From assembly GCA_020631735.1 (NCBI GenBank), contig CM036199.1:22299553-22363552 (forward strand): a stretch of DNA of 64,000 bases, written 5' to 3'. The translations under genes were made by a program, and so were the position numbers. The stretch comes from Saccharum officinarum (Eukaryota > Streptophyta > Magnoliopsida > Poales > Poaceae). Under the pieces are notes generated by a model, which was given only the letters and a program-made list of their open reading frames with translations, ran no database searches and was not told the origin of the DNA. Numbering within the stretch: the stretch's first letter is position 1; each line of letters begins with the position of its first letter. Shown in pieces: positions 35,698 through 46,542 of this stretch.

Positions 35698-36761
35698 CTA
35701 ATTATTTAGGCGTCTTGCAAGTATGTCATTCTTGAGCCCTTCATAGTACTGATGCTGGTCAGGGTACATGTGACTTGTGTCGACATTCATAATTCTCTCT
35801 TCTTCCAGTTTCTTGTTGAACTCAAATTGGTCCCTTTGTAACTCAAGTTTTTCTTTCTCCAGTCTGATCCTTTCTTCCTGCAATGCAAAGGCTTTCTTGC
35901 ACCGCTCCTCTTTCTTCAACTCCTTCTCTGCATCGGCTTCTTTCTTTTTTGCCAAAAGATAATCCAATGCTTCGATGCTAGAATGTTGCCGTAATTTCTG
36001 CTTCTTCTTCTGCCCTGGAGGTCTCTGAAGTGCACTATTTGAATGCTGATTCCCATCAACAGTAGCAGCAGGCAGCAAAGGAGGAGCTGATGCAGGACTT
36101 GAATTGGCTACAACCTTCTGCTTTTTACTGATTGTCTTCTGGGTTTCCATCTTCTTGCGCCTATCTGCCCACTTAGTTTGGTCTTTTAATATTTTCCAGC
36201 AATGCATGTATGGGAATTGCCTATGCTGCCTGTCTTCTCTAATAAACATTTTCAATGCATCTGCTTGCTACATAGTGGACAAAAATGAATGTATGAGATG
36301 CATCCAAATCATATACAATTGGAAAGGGAAAGGTGTGTCACCAAACCTTGTCATCGATAGACACTCCACTTTGATTTCCGCACTCGATCTTGGAAAGACA
36401 ACCAGCAAAGAGGTTAACATCGTGCTGTATACCAGACCAACGGTTCATTAGAGAGCCTTGGGTGCGATCAGATGAGAAATCCTTGTGGGCATGGAAATAT
36501 GCATGTATCCGTTTCCAATATGTGGTATGTGGTTGGTCAACACCTTTCACTGGATCCAAACTCACATTTAGCCACGCTTTTACAAGTTGTTCATCCTCTT
36601 CAACTGTGAAATTTTTTGTTCTTCTCTGATTTCGTTTCCCTATTTCTTGAACCTCATCTTGTGCTACTACTTCCTGAGCAGGAGGTGGATTTTCAGACTG
36701 ACCAGCAAGACCAAGCCCTTTTGTAATCCAGTCAGTGAAATATCCCCTGAATCCATGGCAC
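35698..36761 (-). CDS. Harbinger ORF1: Myb/SANT-like DNA-binding protein (partial model)
   Basis: Two exons are clear: 36761-36347 and 36267-35698, with an intron 36346-36268 (AAG/GTTTGG ... TATGTAG). The first exon encodes RRTKNFTVEEDEQLVKAWLNVS and a Trp-spaced trihelix/SANT-like fold (YWKRIHAYFHAHK, SLMNRWSGIQHDVNLFAGCL). The second encodes QFPYMHCWKILKDQTKW, a Lys-rich linker and a long charged coiled coil (about 35760-35960) of the NAM-associated C-terminal type. Such proteins are the ORF1 partner that helps Harbinger transposase bind DNA or enter the nucleus. An upstream exon probably lies at 37740-38000 (donor CTG/GTGAGG at 37739), but its frame is unclear. No disabling mutation is seen in these two exons. 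Confidence 0.7.
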
Positions 36762-38159
36762 CTGTGATAGCAAATAATAAAGATTATTGAATTCATAAAT
36801 TGGGAGTAGGAGTTAACTAGTTCCCAGGAACTAACACAGTAATTCTAGAAGTAGGAACTAAGTTATTGAATCCATGGCATCTAATCCTACACATGCCTAA
36901 AATAATTGACTGGACAAGCAGGCACTGCAGTCCGTCCAGCAATGCGCTTGGACGCATGCAGACCTGGAACAGCAATAACGTGCTCTTATAATTACGACAG
37001 TAAATGGTCTGCTTCTGAATGTCATGTTCAGCTAAGATCTACTGTAAACTGAAGAAGAATGAACAAAACTTGAAGAATCTTGGGACAAGAAAACCAAATC
37101 CCAGTTTTGCACTGCCCTGCTGAACAATAGAGAAGGCATTCAGTCAACTCAAATATATCCTGAGAACAACATACGTAAACCTTTAGACCATTCTTTCAAA
37201 CAAAAAATGATGTTAATGGAGGCATGAGGCATCACAGATAATAGTTAAATGACTGAATTCATTTTCAAGGACTTACATATTGCAATGATGAACTTAAATT
37301 AAATGACAGGCTACCAACATGACAAGCACAATGTCAAATCATATATTCATGTAAATCCAACCATGGGATAAGGTTATGATTTTCAAGAATCAGTAGACTG
37401 CTGATTTCCTAACTGCACACGACTAACTAACGACTAACTAGTAGCCCTGACTTGGTGATTGTCCATCTTCAGCAAACTGGAAGCCAGGACATAAAATCCT
37501 AGAACATCTCTGGCCGTAAGATGCACACTGAATTAAAATGTAATTTCCTAACATGACTCATTCAACAATATTTCTAAGAAGCACAGTTCATAGCTGAAGA
37601 TGGCTTCCTACTTCCTAGAGACTATCAAGACATTCAGGTACATGCTGGTTTACATCTGAAGCAGAGTTACCTGCTCCAATAGTTCAGAAACAGCAAAAAT
37701 AGCAACACCTGCGAAGGGGAAGGGGGAAGGGAACCTCACCAGATAACTCGTCCACGACCTCGACCTCTGCTGCATCTGGGAAGGGGACCTGCGCCGGCTG
37801 GCCACCATCTTGCCAGAGGACTTGCGGCGGCTGGCCACCGGTGGGAGGAACCACCCGACGGCGCATCAATCCACCCCCTCCGTTCTTGATCCAATCCAAA
37901 TCCACCAAGTCCTCGCTACCACCGGAATCCTGGACGCGGGCAGGAAGGGGGCGTGGGCGCGGGCGCAGCGCGCGGGAACGGGGCAGCGCGCAGGAACAGG
38001 ATTGATGGCGAGCGGCAGAGGCTATACGATCTAAATTTAGAGAGTCATTTACGAATTACGTAGTCTCTTGAAAATGTTTTTTTCCCTGACACTAACTATA
38101 TTTAGCTTTACAAAATAATAAATTTTGATTAATTTCTTGAAGATGCTCTTATCTTGTCA

Positions 38160-38629
38160 TTTTCAATCCTAGTCTAATCTGTCTAGTCTACTAGTACTAG
38201 ACTATAAAGGAGTAAAGATTGAAAAATATATATTTCTCACCTTGAATCCTTTTACCCGCTTAAGTTTTTTTTCCATGGATTTTACATCTAATATTTGATT
38301 ACTATTTACCAGACGGGTGGACCTAGACCTTTACACATATAGAATTACCGGTGTTTGCCAAACAAAAAAAGAAGATACTGGCGCCCGACGTCCAGACGCC
38401 CGCGCCTCCTCCGTCACACAAGCCATCGGAAACGTCGTGCCCGGCGCTCCTTCCTCCTTACCCCTCTCTCTCTCCGCGAGTCCGGACGCCGCCTCCTCCC
38501 CGTGCCTGCCGCCACCCTCGCGCGCTCCTTCCCCTGAACCCCTCTCTCCACACGGGCAGGACTTAGGAGCCGGGATGACGACGACTAGACGAGCGCGCCC
38601 TGTCCGCACGACCCAAGGTGCGCCACACA
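38160..38629. other. Flank between Harbinger and CACTA elements
   Basis: An AT-rich segment followed by a GC-rich block (38370-38625). A short ATG frame at 38575 ends at a possible splice donor (CAAG/GTGCGCC), which could be the first exon of a gene entered by the CACTA element. Nothing in the protein is recognisable, so no gene is called. Confidence 0.35.
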
Positions 38630-39880
38630 CACTACTACAGATTGACCTATCACCAATGCCTCTATCACTGCCGGTATCATTAAACCTTTGCTGATGCTTA
38701 TGACCAACGGATCGTAATATGAACCATTGGTGATAAAACTATCACCGCCGGTTCGTAAGAACGTCCTGGTTCATAACTGTCACCGCCCGCTTCTTCTTAC
38801 CAACCGGCGGTGATAGCCCATCATTACAGCCGGTTTGCACCACCAATTGGCGGTGATGATGTGCTCCTCATCACTGCCGCCTCGCCATATGAACTGGTGG
38901 TGAAGATGTTTTTCACCACCAGCTTGTTGTATCATACGGCGGTGATAACCATGCTGCAGTATAATAAAATTTATAACTTTTTCAAATAAGGTCAGATGGA
39001 AATAAACTTTATATCAAGACTTTTCATTTGAAACCATTTGCGGTCTGAGAATTCTTTTTAAAGCACTCAAATTTAGAAATTCAATTTTTTCGAATAGTAC
39101 AAACGACATTAGATGGAAAAATGACCAAAACCAATGTTGTAGATCTCGATGAGATATACAACTTTGTAGTTGACAACTATTTCATTAGAAATTATTTATA
39201 GTCTCAAATTTGTATCTGAAGTTTTAAAATTTTAAAAACCAAAATTTTCAAACAACCTTAGATGGAAAATCGACCAAACCAAAGTTGTAGATCTCGATGA
39301 GAATAACAACTTTGTATTCGATGAGTTTTTCATTTCAAATCATTTGAGGTTCCAAAAGTCTGGCTGAAGTTTTGATGTTTTGAAATTCAAATTTGTTAAA
39401 TGACTTCGGATGGCGAAACAACCAAAATCAAATTTGTAGATCTCGATTAGAACAACAAATCTATGGTTTATGACTTTTCATCTGAAGCCGTTTAGGGTTC
39501 TAAATATTTATTTAGATCCTGAAAAGTGAATACCAGGGGAATGAATATGTTATATAAACACAAGTGACCTAGGCGTGGAGTGGTTAGAGAAGCAAAATAA
39601 AGGTCTTAGGTTTGAATTTCAGTACCGCACACCATGAAAAGTAGTGTGGAGTTAGAGCTGGAGCAGCTTTCCGGTACCATGAAGCTGGAGCTAGTGGGGG
39701 CTTGGGCTTCCAAGGATTGAAACAAAATTTTTTTGCTATTTTTTTGCCCTTTTTTAGAGTTTTGAAAATTCAAATCACTACGATTGGCAATACGAACCAA
39801 CTGTGATAAGCTATTATCACCGCCAGTTGCAAACCGCCTGTGATGAGCTTACTGACGAGACCGAAAAGTGCTAGAGATGG
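38630..39880 (+). mobile_element. CACTA (En/Spm) element, left part, truncated by assembly gap
   Basis: It begins CACTACTACAG, the CACTA terminal motif. The first 330 bp carry sub-terminal repeats of the type TCACCGCCGGTT and its inverse AACCGGCGGTGA, in both orientations. Similar units recur at 39780-39850 (TATCACCGCCAGTTGC) close to the gap, so the right end should be just inside the missing sequence. The interior (38960-39540) contains three diverged direct repeats of 'gttgtagatctcgatgagat...aacaactttg', and there is no transposase frame: a non-autonomous copy. Confidence 0.8.
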
Positions 39881-39980
39881 NNNNNNNNNNNNNNNNNNNN
39901 NNNNNNNNNNNNNNNNNNNNNNNNNNNNNNNNNNNNNNNNNNNNNNNNNNNNNNNNNNNNNNNNNNNNNNNNNNNNNNNN
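39881..39980. other. Assembly gap (100 N)
   Basis: Exactly 100 unknown bases, a conventional placeholder for a gap of unknown size. Confidence 1.
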
Positions 39981-41295
39981 CCAACAACAGTTTAGTGACC
40001 AAAATTGATGTGTTTATGTGATTATTCCTTTCTCTCAGCTAAGATTTAATCATTTTTATTCACTAGCTACCTGCTGTAACTTAGCCTGCAGTTTTTTTAG
40101 TTTCGGTTAGTGTTCTGAATTTCATGATACAATGATGTACCTTTAAGCTATCATGACTTGCATGTATTATGCATCTATAATATCCTAGTAAGAATACACT
40201 AAATTACCTAGGAAGAATAGACTAAATTACAGTGATGTATCTTTAAACAAAAGAGTTGGTCAGTGATAGCCAAATATTGTTTCTTACTAGTAAGAATAGG
40301 ATAAACTGCCTATTTAGGTAGGATAAATTGTCTATATAGAAAGACATTATTGCCTAACCAATGATACTTAAATTGCCTAAGCAAATGCAATCTACTACAA
40401 TATTACTAGCAGCAACCTAGGCTCCAGGAACACTAATGTCTTCTCAAATAGGCAAAATAAGGTTTGCATTTTTTTAACATATGCATCTTTTTTTATCTCC
40501 ATCTAGCAACAATTTATGACACATGCTATCTTTTTTACCATGCAGGATACAGGCCATGTACTGAGAAGCAAGGTGCAGGCCATGTATAGAAAAGATGCGG
40601 AAATGTGCGCTTTCCTAGGGACTAGATGTACAGTGTTGTGCTCTAGAAAACAACAGATGTAAATGTGTTATTTTCTGAATATATTGCCCGTTTTTTTGAA
40701 CGTATACATGCAGTACCTAAAAGCATATGTTTTGGTCTCATTTGCCTTTTTCTCATAAACCATGGTCGGTATCTAGGCCTGAGCCGCGCACGCCACGACT
40801 AGTCTCGGTTACATACGGCAGGAAAATTTTCTTCCGTGCGCCAACAAGCTAGGGCTAGCATGATTAGCATGCTTGTTGGAAAAAGGAATATAATAGGTTG
40901 CACTTTACTATAAATGGCAAGGCCATGCGGGGGACTATATTATGGCCGGTAGTGCATTAGCTGCTTCCTTCTAATTTTGCCTACCTGTCCGGTGCACTTT
41001 CCTTCTAATTTTGCCTACCTATCTGGTGCACTCGCTCTCCACTTCAGGCCTACTCGCTTGCGGCCCACTCCAGCCACCTGCGCTCACGTCCAGCCCAGCC
41101 ATGGCCCACTTCAGCCACTGGTCACCCACCTGGCGGGAAAAGCCAAAAAAATACTATGACACACAGTGGATTTGAACCATGGTCTCCACAGACCAAGTAT
41201 CAAGGACTTATTAGCACCTAACCATACAAGCTCGAGTGACGCTTGATGAAGTTTTTTTACTTATCGTGATAACACCTTCAAACTTTTTACATGAA
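39981..41295. other. Unassigned sequence after the gap
   Basis: AT-rich, intron-like DNA. At 40546 an acceptor-like TTTTTTACCATGCAG is followed by a 30-odd codon open stretch, which could be a terminal exon of an unknown gene, but nothing is recognisable. A short direct repeat 'cttctaattttgcctacct' occurs at about 40968 and 41002. A tRNA-like patch lies on the minus strand at about 41165-41240. Confidence 0.4.
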
Positions 41296-41468
41296 CAACA
41301 CTCTCATGGTTGGCAAGACAAAATAAATAAATAAATAAATAAATAAATAAAACTATGAAAATATGGTATTGCATGTATTAGAATAAAAACACTCTTATGG
41401 TTGGCAAGACAGTAAAATGAATAAATGAAACTATGAAAATGTGATATTGCATATATTAGAATAATTTT
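41296..41468. repeat. Tandem duplication with (AAAT)n microsatellite
   Basis: The unit 'aacactctcatggttggcaagaca...aactatgaaaatatggtattgcatgtattagaata' is followed directly by a second, slightly diverged copy starting near 41389. In the first copy the AAAT run is expanded (41320-41352). Confidence 0.8.
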
Positions 41469-41469
41469 G

Positions 41470-42067
41470 CATATATTATATGTAATAATGTTGAAATATG
41501 TCTGCTACTAGACTTGCTAGTTTACTTTAGATATGACATAACAGACTCTAAGACATATGTTCCAGCTCCTGAGTCTAGGCATTGCACGCTACTTGCAATT
41601 TGTGTTAATGTCGAAATCGAATTCCTCCTTGAGAATCATAAGAGAGGAAAGAAAAGAAGAGAAGGAAAAATCGGCCTAAGTTCCAAATCCAATCGAAGAG
41701 GAGCTGAAAATCAAAAAAAACGCAAGATCTTTCTTCCCTTTTCTCAATTTCAGAATTTACTCTAATCAAAAATTGTTTAAAGTACGGGAGCTCTTTTACG
41801 CTGAAAGGAGTTCCTAGAAACAGGCATTTCAAAATAGCAATCAAACTTATCTTTGCTCCTAACCATAGAAAAAATCAACATTCCCTCAGCTGATAGATCA
41901 CAAATATAATTTAATAGAAAAACTAACCGACTATCATGTTAGGTGATTAAATCTGTAGCAAATTTACAAATCAATTAGTCATGTGAATAGATTTGCAACA
42001 AATTTAACAAATTAATTTGTTAGGGGATTAGATATGCAACAAATTTACCTCAAAAACTGGATTGTCC
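41470..42067. other. Unassigned AT-rich sequence
   Basis: Short frames only; nothing recognised. Confidence 0.4.
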
Positions 42068-42070
42068 TAA

Positions 42071-42187
42071 GGGCTCCTTTGGAACACAGGAATTTCACAG
42101 GAATTGTGAACGAATTTCACAGGAATTAGTTCATTTTCACAGGAAAAACGCAAGAAACGGGAAAGAATCCCGCAATCCAAAGGGCCC
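42071..42187. mobile_element. Tourist-like (PIF/Harbinger) MITE
   Basis: The ends GGGCTCCTTTGGA and TCCAAAGGGCCC are imperfect inverted repeats, flanked by TAA on both sides (42068-42070 and 42188-42190), the Harbinger target duplication. Length is 117 bp; the interior carries 'tttcacaggaatt' repeats. Confidence 0.85.
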
Positions 42188-42681
42188 TAAACATGGAAGC
42201 AATGCAACAAATACACATAGAAGTGTATTCTTTTTCGGAGGAAGCGAGTACTTTGGTGCAATTTGATAAATCGATGGCGTGTTTGAGGTACAAATTAAAA
42301 CAAAAGTTAAAATCTGTTACAACGTATGAATACATTTATTTTTTAATATTAAAGGAGGATATTTCTTGTCTAACATTGTTCACAACCATCTATTGGGATC
42401 TGACGGACCAAATCTCTCTCGTGAATATGCGAGTTAGAGTGACATGTTCAAACATAGTACTGAGTCTCATTCCAAAATGAATTGGACTACAAAGTATTTT
42501 CATAGTCTATCACTATACATGTTAGGGTAGCATGCGACCAGACATAGTACAAGGTTCGATTCCAAAGTGAATTCAAACACATGATGCGATCATTGAAATA
42601 AATCTTCTAGCCACGAGTGGTCTAAGTGACCATGCAATAAGCTCCTGTTGCAACACACGTGTATATTTGCTTCTTTAAGAA

Positions 42682-42781
42682 CCTGTTCGCTTCACTGAAA
42701 AGTCAGGCTGAAAAGTACTGTTCGCTGATTTGTTGTGAAAGAAAAACATTGTACCATGCCCGATAAGGCAAAGCGAACAGG
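42682..42781. mobile_element. Short MITE with CCTGTTCGCTT termini
   Basis: The 11-bp perfect inverted repeats CCTGTTCGCTT and AAGCGAACAGG bound a 100-bp element. No 8-bp duplication is obvious, so an hAT assignment is only likely. Confidence 0.65.
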
Positions 42782-43224
42782 GGAATCTTTGGAACTTGTA
42801 TTTCAAGACAAAGGAAGCAAAGTACTTCTTTATGTAATAGAAAAATATATATATTATAAGTAGACCCTCAGCTATATATGTTTCAAAACCCAGGGACCAA
42901 GAATACCATAAGTAACTTTAAAAACACATTTTCAAAAACACACTCTTCGGTCAAACTATGAGAAACGGGATTATGCATGCCAAATTGGCTACTAGCCAAA
43001 TAAAGGATTAATTTGGCCGCGCATACCTAGACCCATGGTGTAACAATTTGTTTTTTAAACCTAAGTTTGCGAAAGATATATTTATACAAATTTATATAAC
43101 AAAACATATTTATGATCCAAATGGCCCAATAAAGAACCTGCCCCAAATGGCGGAGCGATTTTTAGAGTTGTTCGGCTAATTTACGGAGGTAGCCAACTCA
43201 AGGTCGCCTGTCAAAATCTGATTA

Positions 43225-43310
43225 CAGATGGGAACGAGCCGTAGCTCGTCGGCATTGGCTTCTAGCGGTGAAGCGGCCGGTCGTGAGTTCGAGCCATGCT
43301 CGTCTCACGT
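43225..43310 (+). mobile_element. tRNA-like module, possible SINE head
   Basis: GTAGCTCGTCGGCA resembles a pol III A box, and GAGTTCGAGCC about 50 bp further on resembles a B box (GGTTCGANNCC). The spacing fits a tRNA-derived SINE head. The 3' tail is unclear; a TG-rich tract follows at 43465-43500. Not a functional tRNA, because no acceptor stem closes it. Confidence 0.4.
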
Positions 43311-44113
43311 TTTTCATCGGGGTTTTTGATCAATATTTTCAGAATAGCCTCACACGTGATGTACTATAATGGTCAGAGCGACGTGCCGTCACGTGCGAAG
43401 CCTGGATGACTTTGGATACCTCTTAGCCACGCGTAGCCTCTTTGTATAGTATAGGTCTAGCTTGCGTACTAGGTATGTGTGTGTGAGTCTGTGTGTGTGG
43501 TGGTATAAGTTGCTGCGTGAGTTCATACTGTATCTTGTACTTGAAGAGTTGAGGAATAAAAAAAATCAGATTACAGATACGACTATTTAAAAGCTGCACC
43601 TCTGAACTAAGATCTATTCTGTGAGACATCCTCGAGGATGACAGAGGCGACGACTGGGATTTGTCTCGCTAGTGGTCCTTTTTAATTTTCTCGAGGATGT
43701 CTCGCTAGTGATCCTCGACCTCGTTCGCCGTCCCAACCGGAAGAGGATGAAAATGCTGGACTTGTTTAGCCTATGAACGTGCCCAAGGACCATGAAACTA
43801 ATTTGTTGCATGCCAGCCGACGGAGAGAGGACAAAGGCTAAAAGGCACAAAGCCCATGTGACGTGCGGCAATATCCGTCATCTCATGGTGCAATGAGCAA
43901 CTCAGCGGTGCGGCCCAGTTTTAGCAAGAATGGTGCCCGCAGCCCGCAAACTTGCTCACAGCTAGCTGCTTGACGAGCTCGGCCCCGAAGCCCAATACGC
44001 CGTTAATTGGCAACCGATGTCAGCGTACAATGCGGCAAACACATGTGTCTAGCAGGCCAGTAAATCACTAATTCTAGTTCTTGTTCTTCCCTTCTTCTAA
44101 TTGCGACAAAAGC

Positions 44114-44605
44114 TAGGTAATGCTCTTCATCAAAGAGTAATTCCACAGAGAGATCGGTGTGTGACTGTGATCATCCACAGCTTCAGGGTTGGATTTCTTT
44201 GGGAACAGAGCAATAAGTGGATAATTTAGGCTGCTTATGTCCATAGAAGTATTGAAGAAGTCTTTAACCAGTCTTATAAAATCCTGCTTAATTAATTATG
44301 GCCCAACACCACTTTGATAAAGAGTTCATTGAAGCCATCTGGTCCTGGTGCATGGTTGTTTGGCTTGCCTTTATCAACAATCAATGTGAAATATTTAGGT
44401 AGTATAATATTATGAAATATGTTAAAGTTAATCTCAGCAACGAACAAATTCACTGTCTATTGTATCTTTTTAGCACGACTTCGTATATGTGACCCATGAC
44501 TACGATCACTTATTGGTGAATGCTCTTCGTATGATGGAATATGATGAGCTGGGATGGACTTATCATAAGGCAAGTGCTAACTGGATATTTGGCTTATCAA
44601 CCCTG
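44114..44605 (-). mobile_element. LINE fragment, inverted copy
   Basis: On the minus strand this matches 46543-47024, including the reverse-transcriptase segment that reads APGPDGFN-like sequence and the preceding 'cctaaatatttcacattg' block. The two copies face each other across the aldo-keto reductase gene and are clearly diverged by substitutions and small gaps. Confidence 0.85.
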
Positions 44606-44779
44606 TATTTTTTATGCAACTTTAGTAGTAGTAGTAGTACAATACTATTGCTTATCAACCCTGTATCTTTTTATTCTTTGATTGAAACGTAAGCGAACCA
44701 ACTACCTTTCTTATTACTCGGATACATAATCTTCTTCTCGATAGAAAATCGATTACTACTAATCATCTTGAAGAGTCCA

Positions 44780-44785
44780 TATAAA
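44780..44785 (+). promoter_or_regulatory. TATA box of the aldo-keto reductase gene
   Basis: TATAAA lies 86 bp before the ATG at 44871, in a plausible position for a leader of about 60 bases. It suggests that the core promoter is still intact. Confidence 0.6.
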
Positions 44786-44870
44786 CAGAGGAATCTTCAT
44801 CCCCTTACAACTGCCCAAACAAAGAAGCACACAAACGCATCCCTTGACCGCCCAACTGCCCAAGAACGCC

Positions 44871-46132
44871 ATGGCCGGCGCGTCGGCGAGCATCCCGTGC
44901 GTGGCGCTCAACACGGGCCACGCGATCCCGTGCTGGGCTTCGGACCGGCTCCCCCAGCACGCCGGAGGACCTGGCGGCCACCATCCTCCACGCCGTCCGC
45001 CTCGGCTACCGCCACATCGACACGGCCTCCATGTACGGCACGGAGGGGGCGGTCGGCGCCGCCGTCGCCGACGCCGTCGCTACGGGGCCGTCGCCTCCCG
45101 CGCCGACCTTTTCATCACCTCCAAGCTCGTGATGAAGGACGCGCATCCGGACCGCGTGCTCCCGGCGCTCCGGGAGTCGCTGGCCCGCCTCGGCCTTGAC
45201 TACCTCGACCTCTTCCTCATCCACTGGCCCCTCGCCGCCGACGAGAACAACAAGTTCGTGCCGTTCGACATGGAGGGCGTCTGGCGCGCCATGGAGGAGT
45301 GCCACCGCCTAGGCCTCGCGAGGTCCATCGGCGTCAGCAACTTCTCCGCGGCCAAGATGTCCCGGCTGCTCGCCTTCGCTGCCGTGCCGCCGGCGGTGAA
45401 CCAGGTGGAGTTGAACGTCGGCTGGCGTCAGGAGAAGGTCAGGGAGGTGTGCGCCAAGAACGGCGTCGTCGTCACCGCCTTCTCACCGCTGGGCGCGTTC
45501 GGCTCGATGTGGGGATCCAACGCCGTCATGGAGAGCGGCGTGCTGCAGGACGTCGCCGCCAGGAGAGGCAAGACGATTGCTCAGGTAAACAAAAAATTAA
45601 AAAGCAAAAAGGGAAAAGGTTGGATTGGTTCGTTTTTATTACTCTAAACCAGAAGTATTTCTTCTTTGCTCTGTGAATAATCAAGATAAATTCTTTTTTG
45701 AATTGAAGGTAAGCTGTTTAATTTGGGTAAACTGTTTAGGATTTGGTACTGTGTTCTCCTTCCTCCTAGTTTATAACTTTTTTATTCAGAAAAAAACGAA
45801 GACAAAACTGCGCGCGTCTGTTGGAATAACTAAGAATTCATCAATTCAAAACGTTATAGTTGTAGCAATACGTCTGTGAACTGATCCTCATCTATTTACA
45901 TTTCTAGGTGGCGTTGAGGTGGCTGCACGAGCAAGGTGTGTGCTTCGTGGCCAGGAGCTTTAACAAGGACAGGTTGAAGCAAAACATGGAGCTTTTCGAT
46001 TGGGAGTTGAACAACGACGACAAGGAGAAGATCATGGGGATTCCACAGAGGAGAGCATGCCGTGGGGAGTTCTTTTTGTCACCAGACGGGCCATACAAGA
46101 CCTTGGAGGAGCTATGGGACGGAGAGATATGA
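44871..46132 (+). pseudogene. Aldo-keto reductase (AKR4-type), frame-damaged N-terminal part
   Basis: Exon 1 is 44871-45584, the intron 45585-45907 (CAG/GTAAAC ... TTTCTAG) and exon 2 45908-46132, phase 0, ending TLEELWDGEI. The family comprises NADPH-dependent reductases of the codeinone reductase/deoxymugineic acid synthase type; the substrate cannot be told. Present: the start with GHAIP, catalytic Lys in ITSKL, catalytic His in [13 protein letters not shown], and the nucleotide-binding RSFNKDRLKQN. Between about residues 21 and 72 three single-base losses occur (near 44929, 44945 and 45089). The frame stays open but about 50 residues are replaced by an Arg/His/Pro-rich stretch. Another frame still shows the lost [11 protein letters not shown] block with catalytic Asp and Tyr. 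As given the enzyme would be inactive. Either it is a recent pseudogene or these are sequencing errors in GC-rich DNA. Expected length is about 313 residues. Confidence 0.88.
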
Positions 46133-46542
46133 GAAAAGTTATGTTCCGAACCAATATCTGTATCTCGAACTATCAAATTCTATATCTGCCAAAAATACAA
46201 TGTAGCTATTGTATATGTGTAGCTATTATTTGTTCAGCATCGTTGTTAATTGCTTGCTGTGTGGGGAAATGTCTTCCGATTTGTTAGCTTCATTTCACAT
46301 ATGCTCTCTCCGTATCATATATGTTTCCAATAATGTGTTTGCAACCTGAATAATGAGTATGGACTACAGCTGGTGCTGCACAATCGCCTTGCATGTCAAT
46401 ATACATTATGTTACACTTTTAGGTTGGGTGTGATGGTGCTGCTAATGGTTAAGATTATTAGGGTTTTTAGACCATGTATACAACACGGACCTTTAGCTGG
46501 CCTTAATTAGATGGTGACAGCTGGCAAATAACTTTGGTTTTG
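46133..46542. other. 3' flank of the aldo-keto reductase gene
   Basis: AT-rich sequence with several possible polyadenylation motifs (for example AATAAT near 46329). No other gene is seen before the LINE copy begins. Confidence 0.5.

Larger units (their letters stand above)
31608..38148 (+). mobile_element. PIF/Harbinger DNA transposon, interrupted by a solo LTR
   Basis: It contains a plus-strand Harbinger transposase remnant (32269-35318) and a convergent minus-strand Myb/SANT-like ORF1 (35698-36761 and upstream), the two-gene layout of this superfamily. Candidate ends are a left sequence ending AAGATTAGCCAAATTT next to TTA (31605-31607) and a right sequence GAGCATCTTCAAGAAATTAATC (reverse complement) next to TTA (38149-38151). 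These are imperfect inverted repeats with a TTA duplication, as expected for Harbinger. Without the 1,996-bp LTR and duplication the element would be about 4.5 kb. Confidence 0.6.

Noticed and set aside
35777..35962. Ser/Phe-rich plus-strand frame at 35777-35962
   Set aside because: Antisense shadow of the Lys/Glu-rich coiled coil of Harbinger ORF1.
43225..43310. Functional tRNA gene
   Set aside because: A- and B-box-like motifs are present, but no acceptor-stem pairing or anticodon arm could be built; better explained as SINE-derived.
44768..45199. 143-residue plus-strand frame at the aldo-keto reductase start
   Set aside because: Only the short VLGFG piece is meaningful; it is one of the alternative frames exposed by the single-base losses, not a separate gene.
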